The notes under the pieces were generated by a model, which worked only from the letters and a program-made list of their open reading frames with translations, searched no databases and was not told the DNA's origin. The translations under genes were made by a program, and so were the position numbers. From the NCBI GenBank assembly GCA_963676165.1, contig OY781043.1, positions 496,001 to 560,000 on the forward strand: a stretch of 64,000 nt of DNA, written 5' to 3'. How positions within the stretch are numbered: position 1 is the first letter of the stretch; the number at the start of each line of letters is the position of its first letter. The DNA is from JAQIBY01 sp963676165 (GTDB lineage Bacteria; Bacteroidota; Bacteroidia; Bacteroidales; ML635J-15). Positions 54,961 through 64,000 of the stretch are shown piece after piece.

Positions 54961-56835
54961 ATGAAGCGTCTTTTTTTAACATTATTTCTAGGTGTTATTG
55001 TATTTGTTGGCTTTGCAAATGTGAAGTTTAATCCTGTTTTCCTGTTTTCAGATACACTAATGCTTGAGGAGTTAAAATCTGAAGCGTTTCATCATCTCAC
55101 AAAATCTCATAATTATGATTCTGCAATTGTTATCTGTAATCAAGGGATTGATTTGTCGGTGAAGTTTGGCAATTCGCTGTATCATGGCAAATTGCTAAGT
55201 TACAAGGGACTTGCTTTCTCGAAACAAGAGATGTATGATTCGGCGGCACTTTATCTTTCAGAAGCAATTCGCGTTAATGAAAAATCCAAACATACTCGAG
55301 AGCTTTCAATATGCTATTCGAATTTGGGAAATGTGTATTTTCGGCAAGGATTGTATGATAATGCACTTGTAAATTATAAGATCGCATCGGAATTGTCTGA
55401 AGAATGTGGCAGAACGAAAGGCGTTATTGTAACACTTAATAATATTGGAAACATTTACAAGCGTCGCGGTAATTATCCGGAAGCGGTAAATAATTATCAG
55501 GCAGCTCTACAAATGGCAGTCGATAATGAGATGGAGAAAAGTCATGCACATGCGCTTGAAAATCTTGGGAATTGCTATTCTGAATCAGGAAATCTAGATC
55601 TTGCACTGCGTTATTATAAAGAGTCTCTATTGATTAAGGAAAGAATGGAAGATAATGTAGGTATTGTAAATTCCATGATCAATATGGGACAATGTATGTC
55701 AAAATATGGGGAAAAAGAAGAAGCATTAGCAACCTATTTGGACGCATTGGATTTGGCTGAATCTTCTGGGACTGGTTACCAAGTTGCCGTGTTAAATTCT
55801 AATATATCAGCGGTATATATTACTTTGGGACAATATCATTTGTCTCTGCATCATTCAACAAAAGCGTATCGGATACATCAAAAAAGTCAGTGTAAGACTG
55901 GCCTGATTTCTAGTAGTCAGAATATGGCTGAAGCTTTCATGAAATTAAAACAGTACGACAATGCAATTCAGTTGCTTGATTCAGCTTTACTTATTGCAGA
56001 AGATCCTAACTTGATATCGACGCGTAAGAATCTTTATGAAACAGTGTCAGACCTGTATTCTGAAATTGGCAACTATAAAAAAGCCTTGGAATATAAAAAT
56101 CTGTCCCATGAAACGGGTGATTCCATTATGAATTCTGAGGTTGCATCTCAACTTGAGGAGTTGAATATAAAATATGAAACCGCACAAAAAGAAAAACGAA
56201 TAGCTGTCCAAGAGCTTACGATTATTAATCAAAAGGAAGACATCTTTCATCGTAAGCAAATCACAAGAATGATTGTTTTTATTTTGCTTGCCTTGATTGG
56301 GTTTTCTGTTGGTTTGACAATACTATATCTTCAAAAACGCAACGCTTTAAGAGTCTTGGTGCGACAAAATAAAGAAATTGGAGAAAGAGAAAAATTAGAG
56401 CAAAATTTCTCTATTCCTGAGGTCATTCCTGTAGAGAAATCATCCAATGAAGTGGAAAAGAAATATGCGAATTCAACCTTGTCTGATAAAGAAAAACGTC
56501 GGATTCTTTCAGGTCTAAATCAACTGATGAATGCAGACAATCTTTATCTAAATAAGCAACTTTGTATTGAAGATGTTGCCGATGCTTTGTCAACAAACCG
56601 GAGGTATCTGTCTCAACTAATTAATGAGAACTTTTCCATAAATTTCAGTAATTACATCAATGATTTTCGTGTGCGTAAAGCCAGACAGTTATTAATGAAT
56701 ACCGAATATGATCATTTAACCATTGAGGCAATTGGAATTGAGTCTGGATTTCATTCTCGGGTTGCATTCAATAATGCATTTAAAAAGTTCACTGGTGTTA
56801 CCCCTTCATTCTTCAAAAATAATCGAAATTCGTAA
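54961..56835 (+). CDS. TPR-transmembrane-AraC hybrid regulator
   Basis: 624 residues. Signal-type N-terminus (about 1-20), then TPR repeats (about 40-400, e.g. 'YSNLGNVYFRQGLYDNALVNY', 'LNNIGNIYKRRGNYPEAVNNY' and 'LENLGNCYSESGNLDLALRYY'), a coiled-coil part (about 395-430), one transmembrane helix (about 436-458) and a C-terminal AraC-type HTH domain (about 515-620, 'DVADALSTNRRYLSQLINE' and 'IEAIGIESGFHSRVAFNNAFKKFTGVTP'). The sensor TPRs face the periplasm and the HTH the cytoplasm. Such proteins are common in Bacteroidota, with mostly unknown signals. The nearest likely targets are the surface-protein genes downstream. Confidence 0.92.
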   Translation: MKRLFLTLFLGVIVFVGFANVKFNPVFLFSDTLMLEELKSEAFHHLTKSHNYDSAIVICNQGIDLSVKFGNSLYHGKLLSYKGLAFSKQEMYDSAALYLSEAIRVNEKSKHTRELSICYSNLGNVYFRQGLYDNALVNYKIASELSEECGRTKGVIVTLNNIGNIYKRRGNYPEAVNNYQAALQMAVDNEMEKSHAHALENLGNCYSESGNLDLALRYYKESLLIKERMEDNVGIVNSMINMGQCMSKYGEKEEALATYLDALDLAESSGTGYQVAVLNSNISAVYITLGQYHLSLHHSTKAYRIHQKSQCKTGLISSSQNMAEAFMKLKQYDNAIQLLDSALLIAEDPNLISTRKNLYETVSDLYSEIGNYKKALEYKNLSHETGDSIMNSEVASQLEELNIKYETAQKEKRIAVQELTIINQKEDIFHRKQITRMIVFILLALIGFSVGLTILYLQKRNALRVLVRQNKEIGEREKLEQNFSIPEVIPVEKSSNEVEKKYANSTLSDKEKRRILSGLNQLMNADNLYLNKQLCIEDVADALSTNRRYLSQLINENFSINFSNYINDFRVRKARQLLMNTEYDHLTIEAIGIESGFHSRVAFNNAFKKFTGVTPSFFKNNRNS

Positions 56836-57005
56836 TTGGTTTGTTGCAAAATTGCTGTTTTTTATCAGGAGTTAGATGTTTTGTAATGTCCAGATAGTCA
56901 GATTGAAAACTTGTGTCTTAGCATAGATTGCTGAATGTAAACAAAGCTTATTTTATTGCCCCAAAACTGTGCCGTACTTTTACCTCAGAAACAAATAATT
57001 CTGTG

Positions 57006-57809
57006 ATGAAAAGTATGAGAAGAATAGTATGGTTAAGCGTCGTTATTTTGAGTTTAGGAATAAGTTCATGTCAAAATAAGGATGGTCAAATTGAGGCACA
57101 ATTAACTCAATTAAAACAACTGGAAAATGAATTCATTGAATTGGATAATGCTCTAATGGGAAATATTCAATCTGCATTAAATGACACTTCGTTCCAGGAA
57201 GATCTGTCTGTTTTTAATCCAACTCCAAATAATTCAATCAATGTATTTGTGTTGGATCATGCATATTTTTCAAAAGCATTAGAACTTGACAATAATTATG
57301 ACTCAGAATCTTATTTCGGAGCATTGGATTGGGCGATAAATATCAATGGAGATCAGGTGAAACAGCTCGGATTAATGCGTCTGCATGTTTTAGCTTCAAC
57401 CGATGTTTATTTGTCCTCTGATAAAAAAGAGAAAGACATTGACTTTTGTGAAGAAAATCCTTGCCTTGGAAAGTTGAAGCAAGAATTTGAGTCGAATTCG
57501 CAAATTGCATTTTTACTCGTCTCTAAAACTTCAAAATTTTATTTCGAGAACAATCATCTTTCAGTAGCTGGTATGCATGGTTATCTAGCAGTCATGAATA
57601 AAGAAAATAAAAGCATTGCTGCAGTGATGCCTATAAAGGCTGAAAACAGTGCAATGATTGATCAAATTGTGAGCAGTGGTGAGTCTATTTCCACAATTGA
57701 ACGTAAAGCTGCAGATGATTTTAAAACACAATTGAAATTTTCAATTGCAAATGAAATTAGAAGGCGCTATGTGTCAGATAACTCAACGAAAATTAACGTT
57801 TTAATATAA
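57006..57809 (+). CDS. Putative lipoprotein of unknown function
   Basis: 267 residues from the ATG at 57006. The frame opens upstream (56928), but a TACTTTTA-type box with a TTG about 16-17 bp before it (56957-56981) suggests the transcript starts downstream of that codon. Lipobox ISSC (Cys about 23). A predicted coiled coil (about 28-55, 'IEAQLTQLKQLENEFIELDN') and a longer alpha/beta domain follow ('ESYFGALDWAININGDQVKQLGL' and 'DFCEENPCLGKLKQEF'). No family is recognised. The LRR gene starts 6 bp after its stop, so the two are likely to be co-transcribed. Confidence 0.72.
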   Translation: MKSMRRIVWLSVVILSLGISSCQNKDGQIEAQLTQLKQLENEFIELDNALMGNIQSALNDTSFQEDLSVFNPTPNNSINVFVLDHAYFSKALELDNNYDSESYFGALDWAININGDQVKQLGLMRLHVLASTDVYLSSDKKEKDIDFCEENPCLGKLKQEFESNSQIAFLLVSKTSKFYFENNHLSVAGMHGYLAVMNKENKSIAAVMPIKAENSAMIDQIVSSGESISTIERKAADDFKTQLKFSIANEIRRRYVSDNSTKINVLI

Positions 57810-57815
57810 TATCTT

Positions 57816-60800
57816 ATGAAAACAATGAAACGAATTTATCTATTACTCCTACTTTGTTTTTCGCTAAGTAGTGTTTTTGCTCAATACACATTGCAAGATG
57901 ATGATGTGGTTGTAGAAAATGGTGTCATTATTAGTTGTAGTTATGGCTATTCTGATCCCAATATTATTATTCCAGATGTCCTGGATGGACAGTCTGTAAT
58001 TGGAATTGAAGATGAATACAATAATGATGAAGATGGAGTGTTTGGTACCGGTCAGATCAATTCTGTTGTGTTTCCTTCAACCTTGCAGTATGTAGGAATG
58101 GGAGAATTCTGTTATTCAGGCATAACTTCTGCTGATTTTTCAAACTGTACTGCTCTGAATACCATAAAAAGAGAAGCATTCAGTAATTCGAATCTTACGA
58201 GTTTAGATTTGTCTGCCTGTGTTATGCTGGAAGAAATTGAATACAAAGCATTTTATGAAGCTGAATCCTTACAAAGTGTTGATTTTTCAAATTGCTCAAA
58301 CTTGCATACCATCGGAAATAATGCGTTTGAGAGATGTATAATTCTTAATTTAGATTTGAGCCCGCTTAGCTCATTGAGATATCTTAATGAAAGAGCATTT
58401 TATGATAATAGTTTGACCACGGTGAATTTCTCCAATTTGTCTGAATTGCGTGTTATTGGTGAAAATGCTTTTTATTTGAATAATATAGATGCTGTAGATT
58501 TGTCCGATTTAACTGCCTTGGTAACACTTGGTGCTGGTGCTTTCGGAGGAAATAATCTAACAGAAATTACCCTGCCAGAAAATGTAAATTACGATGGTGG
58601 ATGGTTATCTCAAAATGGAGATGTTATTGCTGAAGGTGGGACTGCAAATGATATGGTTCAATGGTATATCATAAATGAAAGTTATACATTAACTGATGAT
58701 GACGTTGAAGTTGAAAATGGAGTTATCATTTCATGTTCGTATGATTTTGAATTGAAAATGCTGATAATCCCTGATGTGTTGGATGGACAGACAATTGTGG
58801 GGATCTCAAATAGTTCATACTCAGGAGTATTTAGTAGTAAAGGGTTAGTTGATGTTGTTTTACCTACACATATCCAGAACATTGGTATGTATGCTTTTTA
58901 TCGGAATAATTTTTCGACCTTTGACTTCTCACAATATTCCGAATTAAGATCCTTAGGCATTCTTTCTTTTGCTAAAAATGAGGATCTAACCAGTGTGAAT
59001 TTTTCGGGTTGTGCTTCATTAACCCAAATTGGAGAACGTGCTTTTGAGTATTGTCATAGTTTAGCAACTCTCGACTTGACAAATTGTACTTCACTTGTGA
59101 CTTTGGGTGAGAAATCATTCAATAATTGTACAGATATCACTTCTGTTGACTTTAGTGATTGTACAAACCTTCGCAATATTTTCGATATGGCTTTTCTTTA
59201 TGCCGATCTGGATACCGTTGTGTTAACCTCGTGTAATAATCTGTATTATATTGGTGAAAAAGCCTTCAATGCATCGTATTCTGGAGCGAATTTTAGTGCA
59301 TTTGTGCTTCCTGTGTCCAATGACTATCCAACAGCAAACTGGTTGTGTTCTGATGCAACAGTGCATGCTGGTGGAGATCAGGTTTCCGTTTTTGATGAGT
59401 CTTATACGCTCGATGCTCCGTATGTCGTATCTGATGGAGATGTGGTTGTTGAAGATGGATTTATCATTGATGCAGATGTGGCTGAAAATATCCGTGATTT
59501 ATTTATCCCGGATACATTGTGCGATCAGAGAATTATAGGAATTGAAAAAGAACCTTTCGAAGATTTAAACCTACAGCATCTATCTTTACCTGATGGATTG
59601 CGTGTCATTAAACGATCTGCATTTTACGATGCTCAGCTTGATACTTTAGATTTGTCAAATTGTACCGAACTTACTTATGTTGGATACAGTGCATTTCGTA
59701 ACTGCCAAACCAGTTTTGTTTTGCCGGAAAATGTCAACTACCCAGCTTTAGATTGGGAATGTTCAGGTACATGGACTACTCCAGATACTGTCACAAATAA
59801 GTATGCCTTGTATTACTTGCCAGGTTATTATACTTTGACAGATGATGATGTTGTTGTAACCGATGGTATGTTGGAATCATGTTCCTATAACTTTGAGTTT
59901 GTTCGGGTGAATGTTCCGGATTCTCTCGATGGTCAGTTGATTACAGGTATTGATGACAATGTGTTTAGTAATAAAGGTCTCATAGAAATTGATTTGCCGA
60001 CAGGTATTCGATCTTTTGGTAATCACTGTTTTTATCTGAATAGTATTTCTGTACATAACCTTCTGGAATGTGTACATGTTGAGCAGTTCGGAGAAAGTTG
60101 CTTCAGTACCAACTCGCTTGGAGGTATTGATTTTTCCGTTTTCCCTAATCTTGAATCTTTAGGTGCAGATGCTTTTTCTGCAGCGCTGGATGCGTATCAA
60201 GTGTCAGGTTGTGATAAACTTACTCACATAGGTCTGGAGTGTTTCAATTATTGTTCTGGAGGTCCTACTGCATTGCCTACTCCAAATATCCCAGGTTATG
60301 TGTTCAATTATTGGGAGTCAACATCTGGAGATACATATGCTGGAGGAGAAATTACAGATATTTCATATTTAGGTTTTGATGCTAACTTAACATACATTGG
60401 TTATGATTTGCAGATTGCAATATATGCCGGAGGTAGTCCTGTCCAGGGTGCTCTTGTTGAGATTGACGGATTTAGCTCACAAACTTCTGGGGTTGATGGA
60501 ACAGTAACTTTCTCAGGAATTGATGCCACAACTGATTTGGTTTATACCATTACTGCTGATGGATATCAAACGTACATTGATAGTGTGGATATTGTTGACG
60601 ATAATGTGAATGTCAATGTAAGTTTGCTTGTAGCTCCATATACCATAAACTTTACTGTTTACCATCAAACTGAAGTGCTTGAAAATGCTAGCATTGACAT
60701 TGGAGGGCAAACCGTTGTTACAGATGTGGATGGAAATGTGAGTGTCGAGTTACTTGCAGGAAACTATCCTTACACAGTTTCTAAAGATTATTATAACACC

Positions 60801-61556
60801 TTTTCTGGAACTCTAGATGTTAGTTCAGATATGGATATTCCAGTGTACCTTTCTGCTACCCAGTATTATATTGCTTTTACTGTCAATGATGGGACAAATC
60901 CTATCGAAGGAGCAAATGTAAACATTGATGGGGCAGATTACCTTACCAATGAGTATGGTATTATAGTTATATCAGAATTGGTTCATGATACCTATACCTA
61001 CACCATTACTGCTGATGGTTATCTGGATTATGTGGATGATATTACATTGGTGGAAAGTACTGATCTTACTATTTCTATGTCAACTGAAACATTAACCTAT
61101 TCGGTAACTTTTAATGTGACAGATGGTACTGATCCGATGGAAGATGCAATCGTTATCTTCGATGGAACAAGCTATTCAACAGATGCTTCTGGGCAATTTA
61201 TTCTATCTGGTCTTTCGAATGGATCCTATGATTACACTGTAAATTCAATTGGCTATCAGGAGGTTTCAGGCGATGTTGTAATCAGTGATGCTGATGAAAT
61301 TGTTGATGTTGATTTAGTGTATGTTGGAATCGCCCAGAATGATGTGCAGGTTTCAGTGTATCCAAACCCAACACAAAATGTGCTTTATCTCAAGGGGGCT
61401 AATAATCAGCATTATACCTTGACAGATATTTCAGGACGTATTGTCCGTCATGGAGTGGTTAACTCTTCAATCTATTCGCTTGATCTAAGTGGTATTAGCA
61501 CAGGAACTTATGTCTTGAAAGTAGATGGTGAAATCATTAAAATCATTAAAAAATAA
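57816..61556 (+). CDS. BspA-type LRR surface protein with Cna-B-like repeats, T9SS cargo
   Basis: 1246 residues; the start could also be the Met at 57825. Signal peptide about 1-22. Four LRR_5/BspA-like modules follow, the first, second and fourth starting with 'YTL(Q/T)DDDV' and 'IPD-x-LDGQ'-type sequence and the third with a variant, with repeats 'LDLSNCTxLxxIGxxAF'. From about 856 to 1171 there are four Cna-B/CarboxypepD_reg-like repeats ('GAxVxIDG', 'YTITADGY'). The end (about 1177-1246) is a T9SS type A sorting domain (VYPNPTQN to KIIKK). It is probably a surface protein that binds host or matrix molecules, as described for other BspA-like proteins; the ligand is unknown. Confidence 0.87.
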   Translation: MKTMKRIYLLLLLCFSLSSVFAQYTLQDDDVVVENGVIISCSYGYSDPNIIIPDVLDGQSVIGIEDEYNNDEDGVFGTGQINSVVFPSTLQYVGMGEFCYSGITSADFSNCTALNTIKREAFSNSNLTSLDLSACVMLEEIEYKAFYEAESLQSVDFSNCSNLHTIGNNAFERCIILNLDLSPLSSLRYLNERAFYDNSLTTVNFSNLSELRVIGENAFYLNNIDAVDLSDLTALVTLGAGAFGGNNLTEITLPENVNYDGGWLSQNGDVIAEGGTANDMVQWYIINESYTLTDDDVEVENGVIISCSYDFELKMLIIPDVLDGQTIVGISNSSYSGVFSSKGLVDVVLPTHIQNIGMYAFYRNNFSTFDFSQYSELRSLGILSFAKNEDLTSVNFSGCASLTQIGERAFEYCHSLATLDLTNCTSLVTLGEKSFNNCTDITSVDFSDCTNLRNIFDMAFLYADLDTVVLTSCNNLYYIGEKAFNASYSGANFSAFVLPVSNDYPTANWLCSDATVHAGGDQVSVFDESYTLDAPYVVSDGDVVVEDGFIIDADVAENIRDLFIPDTLCDQRIIGIEKEPFEDLNLQHLSLPDGLRVIKRSAFYDAQLDTLDLSNCTELTYVGYSAFRNCQTSFVLPENVNYPALDWECSGTWTTPDTVTNKYALYYLPGYYTLTDDDVVVTDGMLESCSYNFEFVRVNVPDSLDGQLITGIDDNVFSNKGLIEIDLPTGIRSFGNHCFYLNSISVHNLLECVHVEQFGESCFSTNSLGGIDFSVFPNLESLGADAFSAALDAYQVSGCDKLTHIGLECFNYCSGGPTALPTPNIPGYVFNYWESTSGDTYAGGEITDISYLGFDANLTYIGYDLQIAIYAGGSPVQGALVEIDGFSSQTSGVDGTVTFSGIDATTDLVYTITADGYQTYIDSVDIVDDNVNVNVSLLVAPYTINFTVYHQTEVLENASIDIGGQTVVTDVDGNVSVELLAGNYPYTVSKDYYNTFSGTLDVSSDMDIPVYLSATQYYIAFTVNDGTNPIEGANVNIDGADYLTNEYGIIVISELVHDTYTYTITADGYLDYVDDITLVESTDLTISMSTETLTYSVTFNVTDGTDPMEDAIVIFDGTSYSTDASGQFILSGLSNGSYDYTVNSIGYQEVSGDVVISDADEIVDVDLVYVGIAQNDVQVSVYPNPTQNVLYLKGANNQHYTLTDISGRIVRHGVVNSSIYSLDLSGISTGTYVLKVDGEIIKIIKK

Positions 61557-61601
61557 ATTAAAACGGGAGCCATTGCTGCTTCTAATCAAAAAACAAAGCT
61601 T

Positions 61602-64000
61602 ATGAAAAAAATTAGTTTAAAATTAATGTTGCTAGGTTTCTTGGCAATATTTGGATTGCAATCCTTTGCAATAGGGATTGATTATGTCACTGTCGCTCAG
61701 GATGAAGTCTGTGGCAATGACGGGGAAATTAATTTCCAAATAACGGGTTTGGCTTATGGTCAGGATTTTGAAGTTTCTCTTGATGGAGGCTCAAGTTGGA
61801 CAACGTTTACTCACGATGTGATGTATTCTGGAGGTGGATATTCCATTTATAACTTAAGCGCGGATAATTATTATTTCCGCGTAAGAGAAGCAGGAACAAC
61901 CTCATATGAGAATTATCCTGGAAATCCTGTTGTTTTAGCATACAGTCCTTTACCTGCACCAGAATTAGTAGGCTATTATACAAACCATGGAAATACTTGC
62001 GTTGATAATGGATCCATTGGTATTATTGGAGTCAATGCGACTTATTATTCGATTGATAACGGTGCTACATGGCAAACTTCAGATGTTTTCTCAGTTCCAA
62101 ATGGTGTTTACTATGAAGATGATTTAATGGTAAAAAATGATTGTGGTGTTACTGCACACTATTTTAGAGATGAGACCTTTTCTGTTGCTTCTTGGCAACA
62201 AATTGATATTGAAGATGCCACTGTAGGATATGGTTTGGATGTGGATGTAGATGGTGACGATCCAACATGTGTTACGTGTAGTGATGGTATGCTTTGGCTT
62301 AACTCATATCCTCAGGATTTTGTTGGCTTGGAATGGAGTGTCAATGGAAATGCTTTTGAAAGTGTTGACGATTATCAGGAAAATATACCTCCTGGAGTTT
62401 ACCAAATTACCTTCAAAGATGAAACCTGTGAATATTTACATCCCGATGAAGTATTTGTTGGAGGAAGTTATGTCGTGAATATTCCAGATCCAATGCTGAA
62501 AGCTCAATTAGTAGCAAATACAGCAATCAATACAAACGCAGACGCAGAAATTCAATACAGTGAAGCTTGGTCTTTCGCTGGAAATATTGAAGTGCAAAGT
62601 AGTAATATTTCTGATTTAACTGGTCTTGAGGCATTTATTCATTTGAAAGGATTAAATTGTCAAAGTAATAACATTACAAATGTAGATATTTCAGCAAATA
62701 CCGAATTAGGATACTTTATTTGTAATGGGAATAATATCTCAAGTTTGAATGTTTCCGCAAACACCGAATTGTATCATCTAAATGCAGGTTCCTGTGGTTT
62801 GACAGACATCGATTTAAGCCAAAACTTAGCATTGGAATATCTTACATTATCTGATAATGCGTTTGAGGCTTTGGATTTGTCTTTAAATGCTTTGCTTGAT
62901 GATGTTTATTTGTCTGATAACAGTTTGCTCGAACTTACTTTTGGTGGAAATACTCCAGGCTATGTAGATCTCGCAAACAATCAAAATCTTGTTTGTGTGC
63001 AAGTTGGAGATCCTGTTTTTGCTGATAATAATTGGGATTTTGATTCAGGTGTCGGCTTTACTAGCTCTGTTTGTTTGTCTTCCAATGCTTTCCTAAGTGA
63101 TATCAGCATTAGTGGTACAACCATTGATAACTTTGCTTTCGATACTTACGATTATACCATTAACTACCCTTATTGTCAATCTTATGATGACAATGTATCT
63201 GCAACACTTGATGATGCTACAGCTAACTTAAACATTGAGCTTCCGGGCGTTTCAAATAATGATGTATGTACAATTACTGTCACTGCTGAAAATGGAACAA
63301 CAGAACATGTTTACACAGTGAATTTTGTTGCCTCTGACGAAATTGTCATCAATAGTGTTACTGCCAATCATCCTACCTGTTCTGGTGATTATGGTGGATT
63401 TACTGTGGATGCGACTGGTGGAAACGGAAACCTTGAAACAGGAGTGTTTACAAATACTGGAAGTGGTGTTTGGTCATGGTGGTACGATGGTTCATATCCT
63501 ATTGATAATATTGGAGCTTCAAATTATGTTATCCGTGTTCGTGATGAAGATGGTTGTGAAGAAGTTTACAATGCTGGTGACTCTATTGCTTTAGAAGAAC
63601 CTGAATATACTCACGAAATTGGAGGGTACAATAATATTTCAGCTGTTGGTGCAGATGATGGTTCATTCATTGCGAATGCCTCTTTCGAAGGAGCTAGCTC
63701 TTACATGTATCAATTGCTTGTTTGGGATGAATTATACAGCACTTGGGACAATCTTGGAGTTGAGCAAAGTTCAAATGAGTTTGAAAATCTTGCTCCTGGA
63801 AAATATTCATATTCATTCCGCGCATTGCCAATGGGTTGTGATATCTATGTTTCCTCAAATACAGATGTTTATGTGATAATTTCTGAACCCGACCTTTATA
63901 CTGTGACAATTAATGTCACTGATGGAACGGATCCTATTGATGGTGCCAGCGTAACACTTGATGGTACAGAATTGACAACCGATGCTAGTGGTAGTGTAAC
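61602..64000 (+). CDS. LRR surface protein with cadherin-like and Cna-B-like domains, 3' end off window
   Basis: An open frame of 799 codons from the ATG at 61602 to the window end. Signal peptide about 1-23. Two or three beta-sandwich segments (about 25-285) are followed by an LRR segment (about 295-480, 'LDVSxNTxLxxLxCxxNxI' type, internalin-like), a cadherin-like beta-sandwich (about 500-570, 'FDTYDYTINYPYCQ'), an SprB-like repeat (about 580-665) and the start of a Cna-B/CarboxypepD_reg-like repeat ('NVTDGTDPIDGASVTLDG') like those of the upstream gene. The stop and any sorting domain are beyond the window. It lies 45 bp after the BspA-like gene and may share its transcript. Confidence 0.85.
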   Translation, partial: MKKISLKLMLLGFLAIFGLQSFAIGIDYVTVAQDEVCGNDGEINFQITGLAYGQDFEVSLDGGSSWTTFTHDVMYSGGGYSIYNLSADNYYFRVREAGTTSYENYPGNPVVLAYSPLPAPELVGYYTNHGNTCVDNGSIGIIGVNATYYSIDNGATWQTSDVFSVPNGVYYEDDLMVKNDCGVTAHYFRDETFSVASWQQIDIEDATVGYGLDVDVDGDDPTCVTCSDGMLWLNSYPQDFVGLEWSVNGNAFESVDDYQENIPPGVYQITFKDETCEYLHPDEVFVGGSYVVNIPDPMLKAQLVANTAINTNADAEIQYSEAWSFAGNIEVQSSNISDLTGLEAFIHLKGLNCQSNNITNVDISANTELGYFICNGNNISSLNVSANTELYHLNAGSCGLTDIDLSQNLALEYLTLSDNAFEALDLSLNALLDDVYLSDNSLLELTFGGNTPGYVDLANNQNLVCVQVGDPVFADNNWDFDSGVGFTSSVCLSSNAFLSDISISGTTIDNFAFDTYDYTINYPYCQSYDDNVSATLDDATANLNIELPGVSNNDVCTITVTAENGTTEHVYTVNFVASDEIVINSVTANHPTCSGDYGGFTVDATGGNGNLETGVFTNTGSGVWSWWYDGSYPIDNIGASNYVIRVRDEDGCEEVYNAGDSIALEEPEYTHEIGGYNNISAVGADDGSFIANASFEGASSYMYQLLVWDELYSTWDNLGVEQSSNEFENLAPGKYSYSFRALPMGCDIYVSSNTDVYVIISEPDLYTVTINVTDGTDPIDGASVTLDGTELTTDASGSV

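Overview
The window is a 64-kb stretch of a low-GC member of the Bacteroidota. The evidence is a type IX secretion system (T9SS) gene set (PorP/SprF, PorE-like TPR-PD40-OmpA proteins), many secreted proteins ending in T9SS type A sorting domains (YPNP...GxYxxxV) or type B gliding-motility C-terminal domains, SprB-type repeats, promoters of the Bacteroidota TAnnTTTG type, and almost no Shine-Dalgarno sequences. Housekeeping genes (gyrB, purM, prfA, pyrF, murB, ndk, mltG, mqnA) show it is chromosomal. The genus cannot be fixed from the sequence alone. No rRNA, tRNA, CRISPR array or prophage was seen.

Layout. 1-2032: the start of a secreted beta-propeller-like protein that runs off the left edge, then a RAYT/Y1 transposase (HUH type) bracketed by two near-identical 104-bp palindromic elements. 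2073-8844: two adjacent paralogous papain-like secreted proteins with an EF-hand/dockerin-like calcium loop. 8871-10789: PrsW-like protease and LolC/E-like permease on the minus strand. 10996-13950: Omp28-like T9SS cargo and mqnA. 14023-19972: a tight operon of a TPR-PD40 protein, NfeD protease, GNAT, MATE exporter and MltG. 20044-30909: ECF sigma factor, a membrane PKD/type B-CTD protein that overlaps it, a small secreted protein and a 2788-residue SprB-repeat adhesin. 31037-33919: murB, a glycosyltransferase and FtsE. 34151-41082: a large TPR protein, an outer-membrane barrel and gyrB.

41901-49881 is a T9SS region: PorP/SprF, a TPR-PD40-OmpA partner, ndk, a free-standing ECF sigma factor, then two more TPR-PD40 proteins, the last with full PorE architecture. 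49954-53062 holds purM, prfA and pyrF. Two further copies of the 104-bp element lie in exact tandem at 53069-53276, inverted relative to the pair that brackets the transposase. 53288-57809 holds small lipoproteins and a TPR-AraC membrane regulator. 57816-64000 holds two LRR surface proteins with Cna-B/CarboxypepD_reg-like repeats; the second is cut by the right edge.

How the genes may work together. The window is largely about building and decorating the cell surface: T9SS parts and anchors (PorP/SprF, PorE-like), their cargo (papain-like pair, Omp28, LRR proteins, SprB-like adhesin) and regulators placed next to them (two ECF sigma factors, one TPR-AraC protein). The most unusual items are the RAYT with its 104-bp element family, the sigma/anti-sigma-like/adhesin locus whose presumed anti-sigma partner carries a cargo-type C-terminal domain, and the calcium loop placed between the catalytic His and the final active-site segment of the papain-like pair.
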